Assembly: GCA_021801345.1 (NCBI GenBank)
Contig: JAJYYA010000027.1
Location: 21,521 to 85,520, forward strand
Reading direction: 5' to 3'
DNA from: Nitrospirota bacterium
GTDB lineage: Bacteria; Nitrospirota; Leptospirillia; Leptospirillales; Leptospirillaceae
Length of the DNA stretch: 64,000 nt
Positions 38,662 to 47,210 of the stretch are shown here, piece after piece (position 1 is the first letter of the stretch; every line of letters begins with the position of its first letter). Under the pieces are notes generated by a model. The model saw nothing but the letters and a program-made list of their open reading frames with translations. It made no database searches and was not told the DNA's origin. The position numbers and the translations under genes are program-made.

Positions 38662-40151
38662 GAACCCTCACTCCCGTGTGTGATCTCGAGGGCCCGGACC
38701 ATCGCCTGGGCCTTGGCCAGAATCTCCTGATTCTCCCTTTCGGGGTCGCTGTCGGCCACAATACCCGCTCCCGCCTGAAAAAATCCCTTATTCCCCGAGA
38801 TGAAGACCGAACGGATGGCGATGGCGAGATCCACGTCCCCTGAAAAGGCGACAACGCCGACGCATCCGGCATAGGGGCCTCTGCGGATGGTCTCTAGCTC
38901 TTCGATGATCTCCATGGCGCGAACCTTCGGCGCTCCCGAGAGAGTCCCGGCAGGATGGGCCGCCCGTATCACGTCGAATCCCGTCTTTCCCGGGGCCAGC
39001 CGCCCCAGCACATGGCTCACAATGTGAATCACATGGGAATAGCGTTCAAGAACCATCATCTCGCTCACCCGAACCCCGCCCTTCTGGGCGACCCGACCCA
39101 CGTCGTTGCGACCGAGGTCGACGAGCATCACGTGCTCGGCCCGCTCCTTGGGGTCGGAAAGAAGGGCCTCGGAACGACGTTCGTCCTCCACGGGGTCCCC
39201 CGACCGGCGTACCGTGCCGGCGATCGGACGGAGGTCGACCGTCTCTCCGGACACCCGGACAAAGAGCTCCGGAGAGGAACCGATAAGGGCGCGCGATCCG
39301 TTCTCGATCAAAAAAAGATAAGGGGACGGATTGATCGACCTGAGAACGCGGTACAGTGTGAGCGGGGAGGCCTCCCATTCGAACTCGAAGCGACGGGAGA
39401 GAACAACCTGAAAGATATTTCCGGCGCGGATGTGCTCCTTGGCCTCTTCGACAGAGCGCTTGAAGCTCTCGGCGTCGGTTGTCTCCACAAAGGAAAACCC
39501 CTTCCCCTGCTGCACCGTCTTCTCCGGGGAGCGGGCGAGAGCGAGGGAGTCCCAGAAGGAGGTCAGCCGAAGAGAGGCCTCGTCAAAAAGACTCTCGGGG
39601 CTTCCCGTCTCCCGGTCGATCCAGGTCAGGATCCGGATCTTCTGGAGGGCATGGTCGAAGACGACCATCATTTCCGGAAGAACAAAGGAGAGGTCCGGGA
39701 AGTCGTCGGCAGCGGGAAGATCGGAGGGAAGGCGTTCGAAACACCGGACGATGTCGTATCCCAGATAGCCGACCACCCCCTGGGCAAAGACCGGAACGCG
39801 GTCGTCGATTAAAACATCGAGCTCCTCCATCGCCTTGGCAAACTCGCTAAACAGATCCCCCGCCCGCTCCTCGTGTCCCGTACAGCGCCCGTCACGGAAG
39901 CGCTCGATCCGGAGAGGCGCGCCCACAGATCCGGAGAAGGAAAGCAGGACGCCCGAGCCCACGAACGAGTATCTCCCCCACCGCTCCCCTCCGCTCGCAC
40001 TCTCGAGGAGAAATCGCGGGGCCAAAGGAGAGAGGGCGGCAAAAGCCCCCGGAGGGGTCAGCAGGTCGGAGAGTGTCTCGGCAATGACCGGAACGATCCG
40101 CCGCTCCTTCAATCTTGCGAGACAGTCGGCGCGAGAGGTCAGAAGTTTCAC
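38649..40151 (-). CDS. trpE: Anthranilate synthase component I
   Basis: 500 residues. Chorismate-binding fold: [44 protein letters not shown] and [16 protein letters not shown] are all in place. N-terminal residues carry the usual feedback-inhibition region, but the LLES-type motif is only partly kept ([18 protein letters not shown]), so Trp sensitivity is likely. GTG start overlaps the regulator stop (GTGA). Confidence 0.96.
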   Translation of the reverse strand: MKLLTSRADCLARLKERRIVPVIAETLSDLLTPPGAFAALSPLAPRFLLESASGGERWGRYSFVGSGVLLSFSGSVGAPLRIERFRDGRCTGHEERAGDLFSEFAKAMEELDVLIDDRVPVFAQGVVGYLGYDIVRCFERLPSDLPAADDFPDLSFVLPEMMVVFDHALQKIRILTWIDRETGSPESLFDEASLRLTSFWDSLALARSPEKTVQQGKGFSFVETTDAESFKRSVEEAKEHIRAGNIFQVVLSRRFEFEWEASPLTLYRVLRSINPSPYLFLIENGSRALIGSSPELFVRVSGETVDLRPIAGTVRRSGDPVEDERRSEALLSDPKERAEHVMLVDLGRNDVGRVAQKGGVRVSEMMVLERYSHVIHIVSHVLGRLAPGKTGFDVIRAAHPAGTLSGAPKVRAMEIIEELETIRRGPYAGCVGVVAFSGDVDLAIAIRSVFISGNKGFFQAGAGIVADSDPERENQEILAKAQAMVRALEITHGSEGSWLF

Positions 40152-41590
40152 GAAATATCCCCCATCTCACGAAGCTTTCTCCACAGGGTCGATCGGCCGA
40201 TCCCGAGAATCTTTGCCGCCTGGGACATATTTCCCCTTGTCTTCTCCAGCGCCTTCCGGATCATGACGTCCTCCATGCTCCTAAGGGCATTCGGGTGGGC
40301 CAGGACATTGTCGACAATCGGCCTCTCCTCCGGAGGGGGGAGGAGATCCCGGGGAAGCTCCTTCGCCCCGATCGTATGGTGGGTCGACAGGAGAACCGCA
40401 TGCTCCATGATGTTCTGAAGCTCTCGGATATTGCCGGGATAGGAATGGTTCATCAGAATGTTTTGCGCCTCCTGCGTCAGGCCTTCAACATTTTTCCCGA
40501 ATTCGGCATTGTAGCGGGAAAGAAAGGAAGAGATCAGAAGGGGAATATCCTCTCGCCGTTCCCTGAGAGGGGGAAGAAAAAGAGGCACCACTCGAAGGCG
40601 ATAGTAAAGGTCCCGGCGAAAGGTCCCGGCCTCAATGGCCGCCTTGAGGTCCCGGTTCGTCGCGGCAATCACCCGCACGTCGACCTTGAGTGTTTTCGTC
40701 CCCCCGACACGTTCAAACTCCTCCTCCTGAAGAACCCGCAAAAGCTTGACCTGCATGGAGGCGGTGATCTCACCGATCTCGTCGAGAAAGAGCGTCCCCC
40801 CGGAAGCCATCTCAAATCGGCCAGGCTTACTGGAAACGGCACCGGTGAAGGCTCCCCGAACATGACCAAAGAGCTCTGACTCGAGAACCCCTTCCGAGAG
40901 GGCGGCGCAGTTGACCTTGATGAAGGGTCCGTCCTTCCGGGGACTGTTCTCGTGTATGGCATGGGCGACCAGCTCCTTGCCCGTGCCGCTTTCTCCTTCG
41001 ATCAGAACGGTGGACTTGCTCTGGGCAATCACAGGGAGAAGGTCGAAGAGCTCCCGCATCTTCTCGCTCTGACCGATAATCTTTCCGAAGGCGTAGCGCC
41101 CCTTCAGCTCCTTTTTAAGCTCGGCGAGCTGGGTTACGTCGTGAAAGATCTCGACCCCTCCTACGACCTGTCCCTCGGCATCCTTCAGGAGGGCCGTGTT
41201 CACCCGGACAAGTCGGGTTCTCCGGTTGCGGTCCGAAAGAGAGATCTCGTAGTTTCGGTAGGGTTCGCCCGACTCGAGAGTTTTCTCGAGCAGACAGCGG
41301 GCACTGCAGACAGAGCTCCGCATGGCCTTCTGACAGTCCATCCCCAGAACCTCTCCGCGGGCAATTCCCAGCATCTCCCGGGCCGCCCGGTTCAGGTAGA
41401 GAACTTTTTTGTCGAGGCCGATGGCCACCACGCCTTCCTCGAGAGAGTCCAGGATGTTGGCGGGCCCCAACGCATCGAGAGCCTTCTCCTGAATTTCCGA
41501 GATCTCAGGAACGGAGTCCGATGGGGATTCCCAAGAGGGGTGAAGCGGAAGCGGTATCCCCGAAGGTTTTCTGTTTGGCATATCACGCAT
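40148..41590 (-). CDS. Sigma-54-dependent transcriptional activator with PAS domain
   Basis: 480 residues in three parts: a PAS domain (about 30-150, [20 protein letters not shown]), an AAA+ domain with Walker [12 protein letters not shown], the sigma-54-contacting GAFTGA loop and [12 protein letters not shown], and a C-terminal Fis-type helix-turn-helix ([20 protein letters not shown]). Within the PAS region lies an extra Cys cluster ([14 protein letters not shown]), as in some redox-sensing relatives. No histidine kinase is next to it and there is no receiver domain. Its stop overlaps the trpE start (GTGA), so it leads the trp operon; sigma-54 control of trp is not usual. Confidence 0.9.
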   Translation of the reverse strand: MRDMPNRKPSGIPLPLHPSWESPSDSVPEISEIQEKALDALGPANILDSLEEGVVAIGLDKKVLYLNRAAREMLGIARGEVLGMDCQKAMRSSVCSARCLLEKTLESGEPYRNYEISLSDRNRRTRLVRVNTALLKDAEGQVVGGVEIFHDVTQLAELKKELKGRYAFGKIIGQSEKMRELFDLLPVIAQSKSTVLIEGESGTGKELVAHAIHENSPRKDGPFIKVNCAALSEGVLESELFGHVRGAFTGAVSSKPGRFEMASGGTLFLDEIGEITASMQVKLLRVLQEEEFERVGGTKTLKVDVRVIAATNRDLKAAIEAGTFRRDLYYRLRVVPLFLPPLRERREDIPLLISSFLSRYNAEFGKNVEGLTQEAQNILMNHSYPGNIRELQNIMEHAVLLSTHHTIGAKELPRDLLPPPEERPIVDNVLAHPNALRSMEDVMIRKALEKTRGNMSQAAKILGIGRSTLWRKLREMGDIS

Positions 41591-41663
41591 ATCCCGTCAA
41601 AGACGCACGTTTTTCACTGCTGACCCATTCTCCGGCCTAAAATCCCCCGAACCTCTTCAAAAA

Positions 41664-41933
41664 CTAAAGACTGGAGGGTCCCCCGCCGGAAAGATTTTTC
41701 AAGGGCCTCAAAGACAGGGCCCCGGCAGGACAGACGAAGAGGCACAAACGACACCGGGTGCAGAGAGCGCCGGGAAGTGCCGAACCCGGTCCCGGGCCTC
41801 GCCCGAGATCGAGCACTCCTGTCGGACAGAACTCCTCGCAGCGGTCACACATTCCGGCCTCCCGGCAGACCGAGGGCTGCCAGAGAATGTTCCCCTCCGC
41901 CACCACGGACTCCACGAAAACCGGAGAAGTCAT
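41664..41933 (-). CDS. 2[4Fe-4S] ferredoxin-like protein
   Basis: 89 residues. Two cluster motifs: CREAGMCDRCEEFCPTG and CTRCRLCLFVCPAG, each with four cysteines ending in CP. Small electron carrier, or a subunit of an unidentified enzyme. Same strand as the regulator gene but separated by 73 bp; start ATG at 41933. Confidence 0.8.
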   Translation of the reverse strand: MTSPVFVESVVAEGNILWQPSVCREAGMCDRCEEFCPTGVLDLGRGPGPGSALPGALCTRCRLCLFVCPAGALSLRPLKNLSGGGPSSL

Positions 41934-42023
41934 TATTTTAACACCGGCATACGAGAAACCAAAACCTGACCGCCGCCATCACGGAAAAAAACGCCGCGAC
42001 ACCCCCCGAAGAGAGACGGCTCG

Positions 42024-42521
42024 TCAAAGATATCCGGCCAGACCCAGTGCCACAAGCGTCTTGGCATCCCTAATCTCCCCCGAGCGGACAAGCGCGCGAA
42101 TCTCCGCCCGGTCGAAAAACAGCGGGGGATCGATCCACTCGTCCTCCTCTGGCCTAGGAGGACCGGCCGTCCCCCCCCGGGAGAGGACGAGATGGATGAC
42201 CTCGTCACAGAAGCCCGGCGTCGTGAAGATCGGAAGAAGAAGCTCGAGTTCGGATCCCATCACCCCTGTCTCCTCAAGAAGCTCTCTTTTTGCCGCTTCG
42301 AGAACGTCCTCCCCCTTTTCGATCTTCCCGGCCGGAATCTCGAGAATCGGGGCGTCCACGGCTGGACGAAGCTGCCGGATGAGAACGACCCGGCCGTCCG
42401 CCATGACCGGAAGAATGGCAACCCCGTGTCCGAATCGAACGATCTCGAAGGGTTGCCGGTGCCCCGGACGGTCGACATCGACTAGGTCCACCCCGATTCT
42501 TCGTCCCTGCCAGACCCTCAT
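42024..42521 (-). CDS. NUDIX hydrolase, ADP-ribose pyrophosphatase-like
   Basis: 165 residues. The Nudix box is complete: GKIEKGEDVLEAAKRELLEE followed by TGV. The preceding LRPAVDAPILEIPAG matches ADP-ribose pyrophosphatases. Located between the ferredoxin and a plus-strand membrane gene. Confidence 0.9.
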   Translation of the reverse strand: MRVWQGRRIGVDLVDVDRPGHRQPFEIVRFGHGVAILPVMADGRVVLIRQLRPAVDAPILEIPAGKIEKGEDVLEAAKRELLEETGVMGSELELLLPIFTTPGFCDEVIHLVLSRGGTAGPPRPEEDEWIDPPLFFDRAEIRALVRSGEIRDAKTLVALGLAGYL

Positions 42522-42571
42522 GCTCCCCCCCCATTTGAATGTCGCTCGATTATATGCTATTTTCTCATCCC

Positions 42572-43042
42572 ATGGTAGACAAACATTTCATCCTGACTCC
42601 GGACAAAAAGGGCGCGCTTACAAGCGGTCTTTTCCACGGCTCGGCCCTCCTCCTTTCCGGCATTCTCTCATTCTCCTACTACTCCCATCGTCAAACGGAC
42701 GCCCTCTGGTTTTATGTCTTCTTCGGCGCCTTCTGGCTGGTCTTCTTCTCCGCCTTCACCTCCATCGCCAACCAGTGCCTGCTCCTCACGCCCCGTTCGC
42801 TCAAGTCGATCCGAATCCGGGGAAACGCGCTTCTTCTCGAATGGAAAAATGGCGATGTCGACGAACTCGTGCGAAAAATCCAGTGTCACGGCAGCCGAAC
42901 CATCCTGGGCATCTGGGGCCAGACGATCGACAAGCGAAGGGTCCAGGCCACGATCCGAAGGCGCTCCCTCACCCCACAGGAAGTTCAAGAGCTTCTCGCC
43001 GAGATCGAACGTCTTCAGCCGGCCGAGAAGAAGGTTTCCTGA
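42572..43042 (+). CDS. Membrane protein of unknown function with C-terminal cytosolic domain
   Basis: 156 residues from the ATG at 42572 (an ATG 11 codons earlier is also possible; neither has a good ribosome site). Two transmembrane helices (residues 20-65: GLFHGSALLLSGIL and FYVFFGAFWLVFFSAF) precede a beta-rich domain (SLKSIRIRGNALLLEWKNG), which looks like the two-helix-plus-PH-like layout of bacterial PH-domain proteins. No family recognised with confidence. Confidence 0.65.
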   Translation: MVDKHFILTPDKKGALTSGLFHGSALLLSGILSFSYYSHRQTDALWFYVFFGAFWLVFFSAFTSIANQCLLLTPRSLKSIRIRGNALLLEWKNGDVDELVRKIQCHGSRTILGIWGQTIDKRRVQATIRRRSLTPQEVQELLAEIERLQPAEKKVS

Positions 43043-43105
43043 ACCTTTATTCTCGCCTCCTGCGCGACAGTCGACGAATCCCCTCCCTTCATCCCCCTCT
43101 TGGCT

Positions 43106-43116
43106 TGTGCTAGAAT
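43106..43116 (+). promoter_or_regulatory. Extended -10 promoter candidate for the 43.2-44.1 kb genes
   Basis: TGTGCTAGAAT: TGn plus TAGAAT, about 120 bp before the likely ATG of the next gene. Shares the GTGCTA core with the nadK and CBS promoter candidates. Confidence 0.4.
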
Positions 43117-43235
43117 AGGGTCAGAAAGGCGACGGCTTCCGGCATTTTTGGGCAGCCCTCCCTCACTTTGCGCACAACGCCGCAAGGACGACATTTCAAT
43201 CATTCATGATGGCGCGACTCGGGGCACCCACACTT

Positions 43236-43535
43236 ATGTCGGAACAGAAATACTCCCTTCTGGAGCTCGCCAAGCGTCACCCTCTGCTCACCTCGATCTT
43301 CGGATTCTGGGGGTTCGGATACACCTTCATGGTGCCGAACTTTCTTGGCGGGCGGTTTCTGGAGGCTTTTTTTCACGCGGTGGGACGCGACCCCGGAAAG
43401 GTCTTTCTCGGGTTCGGTGCCCTTTTTTTCATGGTTTTTCTCTTTGCGGGAATCGTTCCCTTTGCGCTGTGGTACTTCGTCTGCAAGGCTCTCGAGAGCG
43501 GCGACACCTCCTCCCAAAACACAAAAAACGGATAG
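43236..43535 (+). CDS. Small membrane protein of unknown function
   Basis: 99 residues from the ATG at 43236; a start ten codons earlier (43206) is equally open. Two transmembrane helices: FGFWGFGYTFMVPNFLGG and a long FGALFFMVFLFAGIVPFALWYF. It lies seven bases before the DUF420 gene and probably forms a unit with it. Confidence 0.65.
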   Translation: MSEQKYSLLELAKRHPLLTSIFGFWGFGYTFMVPNFLGGRFLEAFFHAVGRDPGKVFLGFGALFFMVFLFAGIVPFALWYFVCKALESGDTSSQNTKNG

Positions 43536-43541
43536 TCCATC

Positions 43542-44147
43542 ATGCACGGATTTCTCGGAACAAAGGCTGACTTCTGGTGGGACCTGACCATCACCAGCGA
43601 AACCATCGTCTTTTCCTGCCTCTTCTTCGGAGCCTACCTCGGGCGCAAGCATCGGGGGACCCCCCATCACAACACCATGCTTCTCTCGACGATCCTTGTC
43701 GCCGGCTGGTTTCTCATGTACCTGGCCCAGCAGTACATCGTCGGGATCGTGGGCTTCGGCGGCCCCCAGATGGTCAAGTATATGGTTTACTACCCCATTA
43801 TCATTTTCCACTCCCTTGTTTCTACGGCAGCCCTGATCCTGACCGGCGTCGTCGTCTTTAACGGCTTCATGTCCACAGAGGTGGTCGAAGGCGCCCGGGT
43901 CCTCAAGAAAAATCCGATGATCCACAAACGGCTCGGATGGGTCACACTTCTCTCCTTCGTCTTTTCGATCGTCACCGCCTACACCGTCTACGCCATGCTC
44001 TTTGTCGTCTACAATCCCGCCCGCACCCCCACCTACGGCATCAAGTCCTCGATCGGCGCCCTCTCCGGGATCGGAGCCTTTGTCCTGGTCGGACTTCTCT
44101 CCCTCTTCTGGTACCTGAACAAGAGCCGGACCCGCCCGAGCCCATAA
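43542..44147 (+). CDS. DUF420 family membrane protein (CtaM-like)
   Basis: 201 residues with five to six transmembrane helices. Conserved His positions fit DUF420 (HHNTMLLSTILVAGWFLMYL; HSLVSTAALILTGVVV; IHKRLGWVTLLSFVFS; VTAYTVYAML). One family member, CtaM of Staphylococcus, is needed for haem-A oxidase maturation. No terminal oxidase gene is in the window, so a role in oxidase assembly is only a suggestion. Confidence 0.75.
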   Translation: MHGFLGTKADFWWDLTITSETIVFSCLFFGAYLGRKHRGTPHHNTMLLSTILVAGWFLMYLAQQYIVGIVGFGGPQMVKYMVYYPIIIFHSLVSTAALILTGVVVFNGFMSTEVVEGARVLKKNPMIHKRLGWVTLLSFVFSIVTAYTVYAMLFVVYNPARTPTYGIKSSIGALSGIGAFVLVGLLSLFWYLNKSRTRPSP

Positions 44148-44180
44148 AAAAACCCCTTCCGGAACACTGTCCGGAAGGGG
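44146..44180 (-). terminator. Rho-independent terminator of the B12-radical SAM gene
   Basis: A ten-base-pair perfect stem (CCCCTTCCGG with CCGGAAGGGG) and an eight-base loop, followed on the minus strand by seven T residues. It lies 34 bp after the radical SAM stop and just past the DUF420 stop, so it may also slow plus-strand transcription, though there is no T-run in that direction. Confidence 0.88.
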
Positions 44181-44213
44181 TCCTCAATCCGATCACGCCT
44201 CTCTGCCCCGTCG

Positions 44214-45557
44214 TCAGTAGTACTCCACGGTATCGATCCCTTTCCTCGAAACATAGTTGAAGAAGAGATTCGACGGAAGCCCGTCCCGGTGAAAGGTATA
44301 GGGACTCCGGGGAAAGAGGAGCCTCTTTGCGATCGACCTGGGCGAATAGAAGGATCTCTGGATCCAGTCGATCCCCTTTTCCACCTGCTCCTTCGTCATG
44401 TTCTTGGGCAGGAACATGCAGACATGCCCCGAAGAAAACTGATCGGCCGTCGGATCCACCACCCGGTTTTCGGCATTCAGCCTCTCCCGGAGAGGCGTTC
44501 CCTCGCGGGGAGAGACGATACTGAAGAACGCGAGTGGTGCCCTGACCTTCTCGAGGAAGTCGAGAGTTGCCGGAAAGACGTCCGGCGTATCGTGATCGAG
44601 GCCGAACATCAAGTTGAGCGAGTAAAAAAGCTTTCTCTTCTCCATCGCCTTCAAGAGATCGATGTAGTCCTTGACGTGGTTTTGTTTTTTGTGGATTTCG
44701 TCAAGATTCTCCTGATTGATGCTCTCCATTCCGATATTGACGTGGATGCATCCGGCTTCGAGAGCCAAATCCAGAAGCTCCTCGTCATGGTTCGTATTGA
44801 GCGTCCACAAACAACTCCATCGTATACCGAGCGGCTTGAGCGCCTTGAAAAGCTCCCGGGCAAAGGCGTGCTTACCTGTCAGCTGGTCGTCGATGAACTG
44901 GAACTGATTAATCCCCATGACCTTCTTCTGCTGCTCTATCTCCTCTACGATATCTTCGATCGGCCGCATCCGGTAGGCACCGTCGTAGACCACCGGAACC
45001 TCGCAAAAGTCGCAGTGGTAGTTGCACCCCCGGGTCGCCTGGATCGGCATCATGTGGATCCGGTAGCGGGAGAGATCGAGCAGCTCGTAACGGGGACGAG
45101 GAAGCCTCTTCATGTCACTTGGACTATCGGCCTTGTAAAGGGACTTGAGCCCTCCCCTCCTAAGGTCGTCAAGAAGAGGTATCCAGACCTTCTCCGCCTC
45201 TCCGACAACCACGCTGTCGGCATGGACGAGCGTATCGGCCGGATGCAGTGTCGCATGAAATCCTCCCATCACGACAGGGATCTTTCGCTCCCTGAATCTG
45301 CGGGAAATCTCATAGGCCCGGTTGGCCGACCCGGTGGTGGTGCTGATCGCCACCAGGTCGAAGTCCCCCGTATAGGGGATTTTCTGTACCTTGTCATCGA
45401 TGACGGTCACATCGTCGGTCCCGGGGGTCAACCCCGCCAGGTAGGGCGTAACCATGGTCATGATCAATCGTTTCCGCGCCTGCACGGGATCCCCCGACAA
45501 GCGCATGAGCGTTGGCTGGATCATCAATATTTTGAGATTTTTCCTGGGAGGGGACAT
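44214..45557 (-). CDS. B12-binding radical SAM protein
   Basis: 447 residues. N-terminal cobalamin-binding-like fold (ILMIQPTLMR, VAISTTTGSANRAYEIS, VVMGGFHATLHPADTL); radical SAM core with CX3CX2C in ATRGCNYHCDFCEVP; C-terminal helical part. Enzymes of this group methylate unactivated carbons or make ring changes in lipids, bacteriochlorins or antibiotics; substrate unknown. AAGGAG ribosome site. It is divergent from the hydrogenase operon. Confidence 0.88.
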   Translation of the reverse strand: MSPPRKNLKILMIQPTLMRLSGDPVQARKRLIMTMVTPYLAGLTPGTDDVTVIDDKVQKIPYTGDFDLVAISTTTGSANRAYEISRRFRERKIPVVMGGFHATLHPADTLVHADSVVVGEAEKVWIPLLDDLRRGGLKSLYKADSPSDMKRLPRPRYELLDLSRYRIHMMPIQATRGCNYHCDFCEVPVVYDGAYRMRPIEDIVEEIEQQKKVMGINQFQFIDDQLTGKHAFARELFKALKPLGIRWSCLWTLNTNHDEELLDLALEAGCIHVNIGMESINQENLDEIHKKQNHVKDYIDLLKAMEKRKLFYSLNLMFGLDHDTPDVFPATLDFLEKVRAPLAFFSIVSPREGTPLRERLNAENRVVDPTADQFSSGHVCMFLPKNMTKEQVEKGIDWIQRSFYSPRSIAKRLLFPRSPYTFHRDGLPSNLFFNYVSRKGIDTVEYY

Positions 45558-45701
45558 GGCAGACTCCTTGTGAGGCGGGAGGTTCCAAAACGGAGGCGAG
45601 TTTTTCTTCTCCTATTCACTATAATTTCATTTAAAACTATCGTCAAGGATCTCCGAAATATAATCCTCTTGAGGCTCACAGGTCAGCACAATGCTCACCG
45701 T

Positions 45702-45734
45702 CATTCACCTGATGCGGTAGGACATTTACCTGAT
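45702..45734. repeat. Direct repeat of 12 bp with 21-bp period (operator candidate)
   Basis: CATTCACCTGAT and CATTTACCTGAT differ by one base and start 21 bp apart, two helical turns. This is the usual layout of a two-site regulator. It lies 145 bp before the radical SAM gene and 150 bp before the proposed hydrogenase -35. Confidence 0.45.
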
Positions 45735-45885
45735 ATCGGCAGCCTCTAAGGGAGTGACGATTCTGTTTTTGCTGACACGGGGGAGGCTCTGCGCCGATAA
45801 GGGGTCAAAACTTCAAGCCAAGTCGCCACCAGAAATGAAATAATCAAAAACTTGAAAAATCGAAAAAAAACCTTAAAAAAGCCCC

Positions 45886-45914
45886 TTGCCAACCAAACGT
45901 TTCAGGGGTAACAT
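45886..45914 (+). promoter_or_regulatory. Sigma-70-type promoter of the hydrogenase operon
   Basis: TTGCCA, 17-bp spacer, TAACAT. An A/T-rich stretch (45856-45880) directly upstream could serve as an UP element. Confidence 0.5.
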
Positions 45915-46083
45915 CCAATCGACATGAACTGGAAAGCTTTTTATTGGGGCTTTTTTCAGTGTTCATCCCGGCAACGTAGCCGCAGACTCACAAAAGACCC
46001 TGTCAAAGACGACACCCATCCAAATCTCCGATATCATCCCGGAATGCCGAGAGACGGGGACTTGTTTTTCTCGAGGAGGGACC

Positions 46084-47178
46084 ATGTCAGAAACCGTCTA
46101 CGAAGTGATGAGAAGCCAGGGAATTACCCGAAGGAGCTTTCTCAAATTCTGCAGTGTCATGGCCGCCGGCATGTCACTTGGCCCTGCCTACGTCTACGAT
46201 ATTGCCCGGGCACTGGAAACCCGCCCACGAGTTCCCGTCCTTTGGCTCCACGGTCTTGAATGCACATGCTGCAGTGAATCCTTTATCCGCTCCTCCCATC
46301 CCCTGGCCAAGGATGTCATTCTGTCCATGATCTCCCTCGACTACGATGACACCCTCATGGCGGCGGCCGGATTTCAGGCGGAGGCCTGCATCGATGCCAT
46401 CATGGAAAAGCATCCCGGAGAATACATCCTCGCGGTGGAAGGAAATCCTCCCCTCAATGAGGACGGGATGTACTGTATCGTTGGAGGGAAGCCCTTTGTG
46501 GAGCAACTCAAGCACGTCGCATCCCGGGCCAAGGCGGTGATCGCCTGGGGATCCTGCGCCTCCTGGGGATGCGTCCAGGCGGCAAAACCCAATCCGACAC
46601 AGGCCACGCCGATCCACAAGGTTCTGACAGACCATCAGGTGGTCAAGATTCCCGGTTGCCCTCCGATTGCGGAGGTGATGACGGGAGTCATCACCTACAT
46701 CACGGCCTTCGGCCGCCTTCCCGATCTCGACAGAGAGGGCCGTCCCAAGATGTTCTACAGCCAGAGGATTCACGACAAATGCTACCGGAGACCAAACTTC
46801 GATGCCGGACAGTACGTCGAGCACTGGGATGATGAAGGGGCCAGAAAGGGCTACTGCCTTTACAAGGTCGGATGCAAGGGACCGGTCACCTACAACGCCT
46901 GCTCGACAACGGGCTGGAACAACGGCGTCTCCTTCCCGATCAAGTCCGGTCACGGGTGCATCGGCTGTTCGGAGGAGAACTTCTGGGACAAGGGGCCTTT
47001 CTACAAACATCTGTCCAATCTCGATGGATTCGGGATCGAAGCCGATGCCGACACTCTAGGTGCAGTGGCCCTGGGGGCTGCCGGAGCGGGAGTAGCGGCT
47101 CACGCCCTTCTCACAGGACTTCGCAAGCCGGGGAAGGAAAGCGATGACACCGGCTCAAAGGGCAACGAAAAGATTTAA
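46084..47178 (+). CDS. hyaA: [NiFe]-hydrogenase small subunit, oxygen-tolerant group 1d type
   Basis: 364 residues. Electron-transfer subunit of the periplasm-facing uptake hydrogenase. Tat signal [16 protein letters not shown] at the N-terminus; iron-sulfur ligands in [24 protein letters not shown], then KCYRR, CSTTGW and [11 protein letters not shown]; a C-terminal membrane helix ([19 protein letters not shown]). The extra cysteines of CTCC and CASWGC (positions 19 and 120 in E. coli Hyd-1 numbering) are those that hold the proximal [4Fe-3S] cluster in oxygen-tolerant enzymes. GAGGAGGG ribosome site. Confidence 0.97.
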   Translation: MSETVYEVMRSQGITRRSFLKFCSVMAAGMSLGPAYVYDIARALETRPRVPVLWLHGLECTCCSESFIRSSHPLAKDVILSMISLDYDDTLMAAAGFQAEACIDAIMEKHPGEYILAVEGNPPLNEDGMYCIVGGKPFVEQLKHVASRAKAVIAWGSCASWGCVQAAKPNPTQATPIHKVLTDHQVVKIPGCPPIAEVMTGVITYITAFGRLPDLDREGRPKMFYSQRIHDKCYRRPNFDAGQYVEHWDDEGARKGYCLYKVGCKGPVTYNACSTTGWNNGVSFPIKSGHGCIGCSEENFWDKGPFYKHLSNLDGFGIEADADTLGAVALGAAGAGVAAHALLTGLRKPGKESDDTGSKGNEKI

Positions 47179-47210
47179 GGGGCTAAGATTTCGGTATAAG
47201 GAGGCTCTTC

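Larger units (their letters stand above)
45558..46083. other. Divergent intergenic region before the hydrogenase operon
   Basis: 526 bp without a gene, AT-rich around 45830-45885. It holds a 12-bp direct repeat with 21-bp period (45702-45734), a sigma-70-type promoter (45886-45914) with an A-rich tract before it, and about 170 nt of hydrogenase leader. I saw no sigma-54 (GG-N10-GC) site. Confidence 0.6.

Noticed and set aside
45558..46083. Sigma-54 promoter before the hydrogenase operon
   Set aside because: No GG-N10-GC element with reasonable flanks was found; the sigma-70-type site fits better.
45924..46259. 111-codon plus-strand frame in the hydrogenase leader
   Set aside because: It begins right after the proposed -10, has no ribosome site and runs out of frame into hyaA.
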